From Struthidea cinerea (Eukaryota; Chordata; Aves; Passeriformes; Corcoracidae), in contig VZTI01001047.1 in NCBI GenBank assembly GCA_013397865.1, positions 186,001 to 250,000 of the forward strand: 64,000 nt of DNA, in the 5' to 3' direction. Positions 29,478-42,000 of this stretch are shown in pieces. The notes beneath the pieces were generated by a model. The model was not told the DNA's origin. It did no database searches and was given only the letters and a program-made list of their open reading frames with translations. The translations under genes were made by a program, and so were the position numbers. The stretch's first letter is position 1, and each line of letters opens with the position of its first letter.

Positions 29478-29888
29478 AAGATGATGAAGGGACTGGAACA
29501 CTGCTCCTATGAGAAAAGGCTGAGAGAGCTGGGATTGTTCAGCCTGAAGAAGAGAACAAGGTCTCATCAATGTCTGCAAATATATAAAGAGAGGGTGCAT
29601 AAAGGACAGAGACAGGCTTTTTCCAGAGTCAGGACCAGAGGCACTGGGCACAAACTGAAACACAGGAGGCTCCCTCTGAACATCAGGAAACACTTTTTCA
29701 CTGTGAGGGTGACTGAGCACTGGCACAGCTTGCCCAGAGACACGGTGGAGTCTCCATCTTTGGAGATACTCAAAAGCCATCTACAGATGATCCTGGGCAA
29801 CTGGCTCTAGATGTGCCTGTCTGAGAAGTGGGGTTGGACCAGCTGACCTCCAGAGATCCCTTTCGACCTCAGCCATTCTGTGATTCTG
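29478..29888 (+). mobile_element. CR1 LINE 3' fragment, plus orientation
   Basis: The fragment starts in the AAGATGATGAAGGGACTGG block and runs through AGAGAGCTGGGA, the GGCACAAACTGAAACACAGG block and GTGACTGAGCACTGGCACAG. It ends in the CR1 3' terminus CATTCTGTGATTCTG at 29888. The 109-residue plus-strand frame is the decayed C-terminal end of the reverse-transcriptase ORF2 protein, with the CR1-typical HxLxxxIYKER and LNIRKHFFTVRVTEHWH-like words. It is 5'-truncated and non-functional. Confidence 0.94.
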
Positions 29889-32477
29889 CAGTTCAAGTGA
29901 GGAAAAAAATGGATAAAGACAGAAAACAAAGAAAATGATCCTTTCTCAAATTTTCTCTGCAGACACGGCAAAATTAGCAACAAAATTATACCTACTAATA
30001 GAATATAATTTGGCACTTAATTTTGTAGTTAAGTATTATTAAAATAATAAAATACAATATTTTAAAATAAGTATTAAAATACAATATTATAATCCTGCAA
30101 AGTTATTTTCTTTCAGCCATCCCAACTAAACCAAAAAGTTACCTTAAAATAGATGTAATATTTTCTAGTCTCTAAACAAAAAATCAGCCGAAGTGTGAAT
30201 TTTCTGAAACAGTAACTGGATTTCACCTTGAGGCAGTTGCTGCCATTAACAGCATTCTGGCACCAACAAGAATTCCATTTACAAAAGCTGTATGAAAGCA
30301 CTCAAACCAAGTTTTGGTGAATCTCATTAAAAAGCTCTTCTAACGAATCTTTTCTTTTTATTCTTGGAAGCCATTATACCTTTAAAACAACAATTCAGGA
30401 TACCTGATGTTGCTCTCATGAGATAAAAGGACACAGTCAGAAGAGAAAAACAGACTAAAATAACATGATCATTATTGTGAATATTCTCTAGCGTCAGGCT
30501 ACTTAAGTTTTTTCTTACAGAAGAACGGGACTTTAGGAAAGAGGAATAGAAACTAGAGGAATCCTGTGCAGCCTTTACAAACTTTTAACTGATAGCTATG
30601 ACATTTCCATTCTCCAATATCTCTAAAATTTTAAATAATTTTGGGTTTGTGCAAAACACAAAAATACCTCTTCCAGAGAAAATACTACTACTTCAACTGC
30701 TGAAAGCAGATTTGCCAGCTCACTTTAGGAATTCCAAGAGGAGTATCCAGAGAAGCTAGACTCGCAGGAATGTGACTTGCCTTGCTTAGCAGTCAGCAGA
30801 AAGAATAAGAGACGAGCTCTTCTAGGAGAAAAGTCACACTAAAAACTAGCTACAGATGCTACAGACTGTCTCCCGCAGAAGTGTCTTTCACTTCCTCGAT
30901 GTGGGAAGCAGACAAGCCTCACTAGGCTAAAGTTAGCCTTTGAATAGTTTGGCAATACCTCTTCCCTTAGAAAACGGAGGCAGTGCTCCTCCCTCTCTGC
31001 AACTCTTGTAAGCCTACATAACTGCAAATACTCTCAGACTATTTGCAAATTGAAAAGACAGAAAAAGTCAGTGTAGTTTTATTTTAAAGCTTTATGGTTT
31101 TATAAAATAAGGCTGTTGAAGGTGTGCTCCATGACAGCAGCACACGGACACTGAACAGGAGACTGGCAGAGGCAGCAGCAGCCCTGGCTTAGGCTCTCCT
31201 CATGTGCCAACATCTTCAAAGGAACCGCCTGCAAAATGACTCAATTCTTGCATTCTTTCATCCACTCACAGGTAACTTCTGGAAACCTCTATCACAATAA
31301 TATATAAGAATAAACAGCTCCGCTCTGGATTTTGGCTATTTTCATTATAGAGAGGAAGCCGTAACTGTCTCTTCAGAGAAAACCTTCTTTAGAGACTTTT
31401 CTAAAAACAGCCTAAAGTCTACCCAACCTCTCATGAAAAGGAAACATTTCAGGATGCCTCAAATAGACATTTTAGAAGCCAAAGCAGACCAAAACCTAAA
31501 TCAGCAAATGCAGCTATATTCCAAGTATCCTGAGTCAAAGCTTCTGTGTAAAAAAGCTATATTCCCAGATGAATTTTCCCCACCAAAACTGATGATTCCT
31601 TATATTCACCATAAAAAAACCACCCACACATAAACCTGCCAAGAAGACCTAGAATGAAACAGAATCAACTCTTTTTCAAGGTGTATTGCCCAATAACTAA
31701 GTATCAGTCAATGAATATGAAAAGTTAAATGTCAAAACCTGTCCTTCCTCAATAAAGGATTGGAAATTAAAAAAAAAAAAAAGAAAAAAAACCAGCCTTT
31801 TTATTTTCTGACATTTTTTAAAAGTAAAAATAAAATATATTAACTTCACTGCCTCGTTCAATAGCTTTAGTTACATCATGTATCTAGGTTCTCTCTCAGA
31901 TCTTTGTTCATCTTCTGCTTTTGACTTAAGGCAATCCGATCTCATTCAATACGGAAGAATGTGAGGTTTTTAATTGTGCTTTGTAAGAAGTTCATGAATC
32001 CATAGGCTTGGAAATGTTCATTTCCCCAATATTACAAAAGATTCCATTTCACTGATGAACTTTATTGAGTTGCTGTTGCCAAGAGTAATCCCACTTCTCT
32101 CAATCCTCCATCCCTATTCCAGCATACCTGGCTGGCTACCACCCAGTTCTTGGATGACTGCAGCTCATCTGGCCTTTCAAATTGATTCAATCAGCAAATG
32201 TGGGGGGAGAAGCTTTCCTAGGGGCAGAAAGGGGAATGGGAAAGAGTTCAACTCTCCTTACAAACCTCCAAACTGCTTTCTTCTAGGCTGAGTCAGCTCA
32301 CAAGAGCTCCAACAAATGCCACAGCCAAAGCTGGGGGAGCAGTGGGAAAGAGGCCAGAAATGGTCACAGTGCTGTCAGACTGGTTTAGACTGGCATTGGG
32401 AGCTGGAAGGGAACTAGTCACAAAGACAGAGCAATAGGTCGTCCAAAGAGATGGTGAAAACCATTTTTGCCAAATTT
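29889..32477. other. AT-rich non-coding stretch
   Basis: No gene was recognised. It includes a small AT-rich tandem duplication (30031-30090) and an interrupted A run near 31770-31790. Confidence 0.6.
30031..30090. repeat. AT-rich 27-bp period duplication
   Basis: AAAATACAATATT occurs at 30049-30061 and 30076-30088, with related AAGTATTA words before each. It is a local tandem duplication in very AT-rich DNA. Confidence 0.8.
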
Positions 32478-33076
32478 GAACAATAGGTCAGCAATGGGCC
32501 CTTGCACCAGAGGGGAACAGCATCCTGGGCTACAATAGGTAGAGCACTGCCAGCAGGCAGAGGGAGGTAAGCCTGCCTTTCCAGTCAGGACTAGGGAAGC
32601 ATCTGGAGTGCTGGGTCCAGCTCTGGACCTCCTAGTAAAGGATCAGCAAGGACATAGTGGAGATAGTTTATCCAAGGCTGATGATTCTGGCCTAGAAACA
32701 TCCGTCATGCTAGGACAGAAGTAGAACTGTTCAGCCTGGAGAAAGCTCAGAGTGGATCTTACCAATGTATATAAATATCTAATGGGAAGGTGGAAAGAAT
32801 ACTCATACAGACTTGTGGTGATACCCAGTGAGAGCAAAAGAGGTAATAGATACAAACTGAAATATGGGAAGTTTCATCTGAACATCAAGAAATGCGCTTT
32901 TACTCTAAAAGTGACTGAGCATTGTCACAGGCTACTCAGAGAGGTTGTGGAGTCTCCATCTTTAGAGGCGTTTTGAAACCTGACTAGACATGGTCCTGAG
33001 AAGCCAAGGGGCATGGACTAGAAAATATTAACAGGTCCCTTCGAACCTCATCCTCTCTCCAATTCTGTGATTATGC
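32478..33076 (+). mobile_element. CR1 LINE 3' fragment, plus orientation
   Basis: The fragment begins in the CAGCAATGGGCCCTTGCA and GCATCCTGGGCTACA blocks of CR1 ORF2 and continues through GGAGTGCTGGGTCCAGCTCTG. The TTCAGCCTGGAGAA, GTGACTGAGCATTGTCACAG and GTGGAGTCTCCATCTTTAG blocks follow, and it ends at CAATTCTGTGATTATGCAT. About 600 bases are retained. It is more diverged than the copy at 29478, with several internal changes, and is therefore older and inactive. The left boundary may extend some tens of bases further. Confidence 0.92.
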
Positions 33077-36000
33077 ATAGCTACAAATCATCTATAATGT
33101 ACAAAAAAGCTATAATATAATAGCGTCACACAAAGCCAGGTAATTCTACACAGAGAGAGAATTCCCATGTGCTTCATCACCTGTCATCAGTTATCATTAC
33201 AATATCCTGAACGAATCCTTTAAACATACTGAAGGAACACAAAGAAGGCTTGACATGATCCTGGTATAAACAGTATGACTGATTTAGTAAGACATTATAG
33301 ACATATATTAAATTACTGTTGTACATTAAGAAGAGCATTCACCTATGAAAACAAATCAAATGTTGTTCATGCCTCAGCTGTGTAGTCTCTCACGCCTTAC
33401 TACACTCTTGTGCAACCTACTGCAGCTCAAACTAAGGAGGGTCAGGCTGTTCAACAGCAAATCAGAAGAAACTGAAACATTTGCAAAGAGGCCACAGCAT
33501 TGGAAATACATTTGGTCACATGCTTTCCCAACCTGGCCTGAACCAATAACCCAGCGTGACACCAGCAATTAGCCAGTTGCTGAACACGGAGCTGTGACAT
33601 GACTCATAGGTCACCCAATCCTGGAAACTTGAGATCACAAGGCAGTAAACTGGCAGTTCAAAAGGGAATAGTTCTTAAGCTTTTCTCCACAATTTGTTAA
33701 AAGCATTATAACTTGCCTGTCACACAGATCTAATTCTCACACCATTCCCACTGGACATGCTATTCTTTATTTTTCAGTCTGAACTTCAGTGAACCTACAG
33801 GAACTGCTGAAAGTTTTCTTTTCAGGAGAGGTACAGTAGGATAACAGACACAAAAAGTTTACAATATGGTAATTAATCATTTTCCCTAAGGATCTACTAT
33901 TGTATTTTGATGGGCCTGAAAAACAGCATAAAGCACCTCGACACTTAATTTTTCTTTTTGAATATTCATTTGACTAATCTATCACCAGAAATTTACAAAG
34001 CTCATTTAAATATTATTATGAGGCTGCAGAGGGTGCTCCAACACCGCTTAATAGAGAGTTTCTATTCAATCCCCATATTCCTCAGCAAATCCCTTACTGA
34101 AACAATTAGAATTTGGGAATAATTCTGAAGGCTGATTAAGAATAGACTTCCCTTAACACCTTGTTTTATCCAGAGAGAAAAGTAATATGGATCACAAAAA
34201 AAATGCTCCTTCCCCCAGCAACAGAAGGTGTTATCAGTGGAAGTAACATCAAGAAGGCAGCCCTTCTCCATCACATTGCCTTTTTCCTGCACCTAATTGC
34301 TCCATATGGATCTAATGGACTGGGGAGAGGGGAAAGCACGCACATAGATATGGAAACACATTATGTAATATCACCCTCCATATTGCCTTTAAGTTGCTTA
34401 AGCAAATAACCTCCCTAGAAGCAGCTTCTGCTGCTTTAAGAGTTGCTCCTCAAGAACAGCAAAACTTTCAGCTCTTCTTGTGATCACTCAGTGCCACTAT
34501 AACGTGGTGCAGTGCCACTCAGTGCAGGATGCAGTAACTCGTGCAGGTACTGCTTGCTTTACTGGAGAGGTGAGGGCAGGAATCTACAAAGTAAGAGTAC
34601 CTCTACTTGTATATCCCAGATCTTACTATTTTATTTAGCTGTGCAGAAGTTTTATTCGCTAGCTTTCAAGTAAACAAAGTGCAGGGGAAAAAAAAAAGAA
34701 GAAAAAAAAGAACTTCTTTTGGTTAAAATTAACAAGGATTTGTATTCTCCTCTTTCTTACATTTTTAAAAATCTCATTACAGTAAGCACACAGTGAAAAA
34801 TATTACAGTATCTGACAATACTGTCATTTCAATATATTAATTCTGAGCCAGCTGATGAAAATTAAAGAGAGGAAATGCTTTTAAAGCATTTAAAATTTTT
34901 TTTAATGTTGAAATAGTGTAATTAGCTGATCTTTTACTCCACTGGTTCTAAGCCCCAAATTAGCAAGTTTTAGGTTTGACAATTCATATATGGAACTTGA
35001 AACAGAGAACAGATACGCCAAACACACAGTAGAGCATTCACCAAATACCTTCACAGCTCTTTTTGGTAAGAACAGATAGCTCAAAGCACCACGCACTTCA
35101 CTAATGGAAACCCTGCCCTTTATATAGCTCACTGTCTTGCCTTGGTACTTCTGCAGAGGTTTGCTTCCAACACATGCTATCTGTGCCTCTGTCTTTGAGG
35201 CACAGATTACTTGCATTAACATTTTATACAAGGTATGCACCTTAATGTCACCTAAAAATAACTTTGGGTGAGCCTGTTATATGCCAAAGAATTGAATCAG
35301 AAGTCCAGCTCTCAATCCCGTATGACTTCACCTGGGTTTCAGACTGGCCTCTACGTTATAGAAATTAACACCTTCCATACAAAAGGAGCAATAGAATTGG
35401 TGCAATTTGCCTTAGGGTTTCATTTTACCAGTATTTATATTATGAATAGAACGCAAGACACAAACACTAAAGACACTGAAGATGCAACTCCATAGCTGGT
35501 ACAAGATAATATAAAGACTATCCTGCCACCAAAGGAGAAGCTCGTGCTGCCCTCTCCCCAGTTAAGCTGATAACTGAGCCTGCAAAATTATATAAACAAA
35601 GCAAGGAAGTTTCCACCTGTGCCAGAAAGATGATGCAATGCAAGACACAGCTACACAATTTCCAACACCAACATCAGGGAGCTAAGACAGGAGCACATGG
35701 CTGCAAGCTGAAGAACTAGCTGAGCACAGCAGCATTTCCGCATTTTCCTTACTGTCCACGTTGACTTAAAATTCACAAGGGGAGAGTCAGGTATCCTGGA
35801 CACTGGAGACAAGCATATATGTCTCTCTTTGCTTTGAAGGGATTGCTATTGCACTAATACATTTGACCATATCTTATTTTACAGAAGATTTAGGTCATTT
35901 CAGTAGAAAATTTACCTAATAAGCAGTAAAAGAAGGGAGTAATAAACAGTGTGTAGTAATAGAGTTCAAGTAACCAGATTGTGAGACCAAGTAACTAAAA

Positions 36001-39000
36001 TCCACATCCTATCATGAGTTTGCAATGAACAGGTTCAAAGGTTAAGATTAGTCATTACTGATAAAATTTTTATCCAACACTGTAAAGCCTATTTACATCA
36101 CAGGTACCAGCATTTAGCATTTAATTCCTGTTTTACTATACAGCATTACATCAGCAACTCGATTTCACACAAAGCAAACAAAATACAAAATCTGGAAGTA
36201 AAAGGCCCCACCTCAGTTGAGGACTCACCCTCCAAATTACAGAAGCATTTCAGTGGAAGGAAACAGGTTTTTTTTTTTCCCCTCAGAAGTTTTGCAAGTC
36301 CACATATACCAGAAATGCTACCACGAGGGGGAGATGAGAAAGACAGAACTGACTGGAGGGATGGTTAGTGAGGCATCGTTTTAACCATGACTAATTAACA
36401 GTTGAAAATCACCATTACCTATGTCCCATATGTTCTCATTTGTAAGCAAGAGCTGGACACTAAATCTAAACATATGGCAACAGTAAGTTGCACTCCAGTC
36501 TTTGAAAAGCAAAGTACATACAATCTGGTCCATTGCTTCAGCTGTAAAATGATACTGTAGGGTAACCTAAAAGGAAAATAATCTCATATAAAGCAGTGGA
36601 TAGCAAGAAGTGGCAAATGAGGAATAAAATGGTTGTGAAAACCCCCGAATTAAGCTTTTCTGGCTAGTTTGGCTATTGAGGGCACCAAATAACCTCTTCT
36701 CACCTTCCTGTCTCAGTCCCCCATTTCAGAGATAGGAAGCATGCACAGATGTATGAAACATGCACAGATGACAGACAAGTTTTGGATCACATGCAACATG
36801 CAGACACATATGGATATATATAGACAGAGAAATAACTATAAAAAGAGCTGGAACCAACCCCACAACATTTCACTGCTTGACCTGACTGATAACAAATGAC
36901 TCTGGGCTTAAGCAAAAATTGTGCTTATCTTTCCTACAGTAAAACTAATGCTTCCAGGAAAAAGGTTGTCACCAATTAACTCTTCAGGATTACTCATGAA
37001 GTATTATTTATGACAGTCTTACACCGTTTATGATTTCTCAAGAAGTATGAATTTCTATCCATCAGACACATTTTTTTCTACTTTAATCAAAAACCTGATC
37101 AGGCTGATCAAATGCACTGATCAATTCAGATGATATTATACAATAGACAACTTCTTTGTTTCATGCAGGAAACAAACGCAATGAGACACCTACAATTCAC
37201 CAGCATCGATTTGTTAACATCAGAACAGTAAATTATATACCCATGAAGACAGATACACATATATTACATCAAGAAATTAACAGAACATTTCAAATACAGA
37301 ACAAAACATGCTTTTATTTTTTTCACACTGAAAAACATGTCATCTTTTTAAAGATTCATTCGTTTTTGAAGAAATTGCATCCCAGTTCCATATCTAAAAA
37401 CAGTTCAAAATTCAGATGTAAGAGTTATTTTAACATTAACTTCCTGGTTTGTTGTATCAATTATACCTACAACTGTCTACTATGAAACTGCCAAATAGTA
37501 ACTCTCAAATTTCAGTAGAAAAAGAAATAAACTGAAAAACAGTTACAACCTAAGACTAAAGCTTCCTGAAATAAATTAACTGTCAAAGAAAATAGTGTGG
37601 CAAATTAATTGAGAAAATAAAACTTTAAAAATAACTGGACAAAAAAATTAAGTCGCCAACAGAATACAGGTTCTAAAATAAAGATAAATGCCTAAACACC
37701 CAATAAGAAGCCTTGCTTCCTTGTCTCTTCTAGTGAGAGAAGTAAAGAGAAAAAAGCCTATTGCCTTTCTACTTCAGTCCCTGTCTTCCTACTGTCACCA
37801 CCACTACTATCAAGTCTAGCATTTGTCAAGTATCCCAACTGAAATCAAGACAGAAAAAAATGTATAGCAGGTTTGCAATTATGCATAAAACTCCACCAAA
37901 AAATCTAGGTGCAAGTAACATTAGGGAAACAGAAGGCATTGCAAGCAGTAAACAAAACTTTTGGACACAAGGATATGATATAGCCTAGGAAAAAAAAAAT
38001 TAAAAGAAACCAACAAAAAATTTAAAAACAAACAAATAACAACAAAGCAAACAAAGAACCAACCACAAAACCAGTCTTACTGAAAATGAGAATACTTGCT
38101 GTGGATATAATATTTTCTTCAGATATACTTCATCAACGGCTTCAGCAAAACCATTAGCAAAGGAATTATCAAAATAAAATAAAACTACCAAAGATGCCCT
38201 TCCATAAAATAAATCCAAAACACCCCCACAATGAACCTGAAATATGAACACATCAGTTCTCATACACTTTGATATAAAGAAAATATTAGCCAGATTAACA
38301 ATTAACACCAGTGAGCACCTGTCAGTACCCAATATACACTTTTTAACAAAAGGCCTCTTCCAATTATTTGCTGCTGATCATGACATAACTTCCTTATGCT
38401 CAGCTTTATACAAAAAAAAAAGTAAGACAGCTGTGCAGTGCACAGGAAGATCATTCCTCAAAAGAGCCCACTGCTACCTATGGTCTTCAAAACAAACCTT
38501 TAGATCCAGCCAAACTCACCACCATGAACATTCATATCAAATAGAAACAGACTTACAGAAAAATCAGTGCAAAACTAATACGTCTTTACAACCTCACAAA
38601 CAAGGCCTGTGTGTACACTTGCAAGAAACACCCATGGCACCACACGTCCTTTCAGAACCTCATGTAACCACACAACCACCATCCATCACCAAAGGACAGA
38701 GAAAAACCCAGCTGCCATTCCCACTTCTTCTCTTACGCCTCAGTGAGGACCTGCAAGGTTCCTTAAAATACAAAGTAAAATAAATCATGGGTCCCAGATG
38801 AGATTTGAAGGCCCTTTGCATTTTCACGTGTTCCTTCCATTGTATTAACTCTTCTTTATTGTCTAAGGGCTTCCATCCATCTTGCACCATAAAATGGTAT
38901 AAATTCCATGAAGATATTTTTGTAAGGCTGTTGACTAGATCAGGTGTACTGGTCCAGCTTTATAAAAAATACTTAGGAAAAAACATTAAATGTTTAGCAA

Positions 39001-42000
39001 TGCAGATATTCACTCTCTATATATATGCATCTTCAAAATAAAGTAAAAAGCAGACAGTGCTTTGAGAGGATTTGAAGGGTTTCACAGGAAGAATGTTGGT
39101 ATGTTCTCATTTGTATGGTAAGAGCACACAAACTTCAACAACTGGACCAAGACAGCAAGGTAAAATTTCTTCCTGGAGATTGGTGCTTACAGAAGGAGAA
39201 TTACACAAAGGACATTACTATGAGAGCCCATACCATTCGTAAAGAAGTTTATTAGATTACAAACACCTGAAAGCCATTTATAGACAAACACGCAAGACCC
39301 CTTTCAAGCTCAAGTCCTTTCCTGGCAGGAAACAATAACCTGAAAAAACTGCATTTTTGAACATCTGATGAACTTCAGAATGTCAGGAAATGTTCCCTAC
39401 ATTAAAAGGCTACAAAGGAAGGTGAGAATTAGAAGAATGCAAAGCAGAAATGCAGAACACCCTGAGCATCCGGTTCGTTTAGCTTCAGCCACCTATAATT
39501 CTCAGAGATCAAAGTGCCACTTGATGACAGGAATTAACACATTCCAGCATAAACATCACCCTAATTTAAATTAACCTGTGTTCCATTTCAAAATAAAGAG
39601 CAGGCATTTTGAAAGGGTAGGAGAGTCTTCCTCCCTTTTTCCTCTCTCAAACTATTTTTCTTACATTTCTATGCCAAGTCTTTTCTTCAACCCCATCTTC
39701 TTCACCTGTCTCCTCCAGTTTCTTTTCACCCATTTGCTTCCCTTTCATTTGTTCACCCAGAATGGTGTACCCAGTACTGATGTGATGCCCACTCTTACAT
39801 TATTCATTCTGAATTACTATCAAGTATGAGTAAAGACCCTACAAGAGAAGAAAAACAAGCTTATGGCCTACCAAGACTGAGTAAAGTAGAGGCACAATTC
39901 AGTTCCTGTTGATCAGCTTTTCAGGGCATCTTATCCCTAAACAGGATCAAAAGCAGTAACAGTAAGGGAGGAGAGGGTTGTGAATGTAGAGGGACCAGAG
40001 GAAGAAGCACCATCTATGGAATCAGAAAGGTCAAGAGGAATTGTCAGGCTAGCGGCTTGAGTAGTAATGCAAAAAAGCCACTGACTACTGAAGTGACAAG
40101 CAGGAAAATCCTACAGCCTGCAGGGTAGAACAGAAACACAGCCAGGATGTAGTAAATCTGACCCACATCATCAAAATAAATAAGAGTGAGACCTTCCAGT
40201 CACACCAGCAAGGTATACTGAGCCAGGAATGCTTTATATTTAAGTTGTTCAAACATTTTATCTCTCAAAAAACCTCACTCTTCACTATATCCTAAAACTA
40301 GACCTCTAGAAAATGCCTTACAACTTTTGTCACTCACCTGTTTTCAAGTAGCAGGCAGCTGACACTGCCTCACAGGAAAACTGTATCCCATTACACTGAG
40401 CTGTCCACCAGACACAGGCTAAGTGCTTTGCTTTAGCTGACTTAGGGACAGCTCCAGTTCATAGGATGCAAGAGCCTCAGCAAGCATGGAATGCAGCAGT
40501 TCTCTTCCTGAATGCAAGCAGGGGGCATATGGCCATTATACCAGTGATCCCAGCTTGTCATTTGAGATACAATAAATTGTTGGAATACTGTGTACTTTCA
40601 AGATGAAAACAAAGACTCAGCTGAGAACAGGTAAGACAGACTCAATTTAGCATCATCCTCCAGTAAAACAACCAAGCTGGAGAAACTTGCTCTTTCACGT
40701 GCACTACGAAGGTGGGTCAGCCTTCAAATGTGAGCCAAATAAACATGCACAGCCTTCAATTAATTTATTTTTAACACCATTATTTAAAAATAGTTTTACT
40801 GAATTAATTTAAGTCAATGTTGCCAGCATAACTACCAGGAAAGTAGATCATCATAACTATTAAAGCAGTCAAATGAAGCACATCAACAGCATTTGCACTG
40901 TTTGCTTTACACTTAGTTCAGTAAGAAAGTACTCTTCTGTGGCCCAGCGCTGAGGATATTCTTAGTGGGAGTTTTTTGTCATTCCTCTACAATAACCTGG
41001 GAAGAATGCACTGTGATGTCTAAGGAGTAATTTTTTTTAAATTCTGTTAAGTACCATGACATTGTCGGAGGAGAGCAACAGAATCTAAACATCCAAATCA
41101 GGTTTCTACGACAAAGATCAGAAGATAAGTCTGCAGGACAAGGGACACATTAGGTCACACTGGCTGTTTGAAAAAGTTTCTAAGGAAAATGCTTACCCCG
41201 CTGGAATCAAACTCAGCTTTAAGCACTGAGAAGCCAGTAGTCGTTATGGAGACCAGAAGTATAAATTAATTGAAAAGTTATTAGTCATTTAAAAGAAACA
41301 ACTTCATGAGCTTTTGAATTATAAGACCACAATCTATAGCTCAACAAACTCCTAGGCTGCAGACTATCAAATTTTTAAAAAGAGCCCAGAGGAAATATCA
41401 CTTTCTGTTCATCTCATCTTTGTCCCTAGGCATCTTACAGGACAGAGAAAGAGATAACCACCAGATATCACACCAGGCTAGACAGACCTTTTATCTGATA
41501 TACTGTGACTCTGCTCACAGCAATCCACATCAAAAAATAATTTCACAAGGTACAAATACATTTCACATCAGAGTAATTACAAACAACCTAGCAATTCTCT
41601 TAAACAACTGCAATAGTGGCCTCCTTCCCTTTTTCAGCTACAGGTAAACCAAGGCTAAGAAACAATATGACTACAGGTAATTGTCCTGATTTAGCTGCAG
41701 TGCTACAATACATCAGCAAAGAATTATTAGCTCCCACACTTGTGTTCAAACCACTAGATGGTGCTTCTAAAATTAAGCAATTCAGTAAATTTGCAATTAA
41801 GCAAAACTCTGAATAATGCATGATGATTTATAAGTTGCCTTCCTCAGGATTGTTATCAATAACACTGATTAATGAAGTTAAATAGCTGCAGCCTCTGATC
41901 AGAGAGGAGCAACAAGAATAATTACGCAGATAAGTGAGATCAAAGAGCTGATCATTAAAACAGTGACTTTTCAAAAACCCAGTAACATCTGTTTTCTCAA

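Noticed and set aside
29466..29810. Overlapping frames on both strands
   Set aside because: Both are decayed CR1 ORF2 sequence or its antisense.
38090..38200. Possible minus-strand exon (translation with an ANGFAEAVDEVY-like stretch)
   Set aside because: It reads somewhat like protein, but there is no proper acceptor/donor pair (only a weak CA|GTAAGA) and it does not match ZFYVE28.
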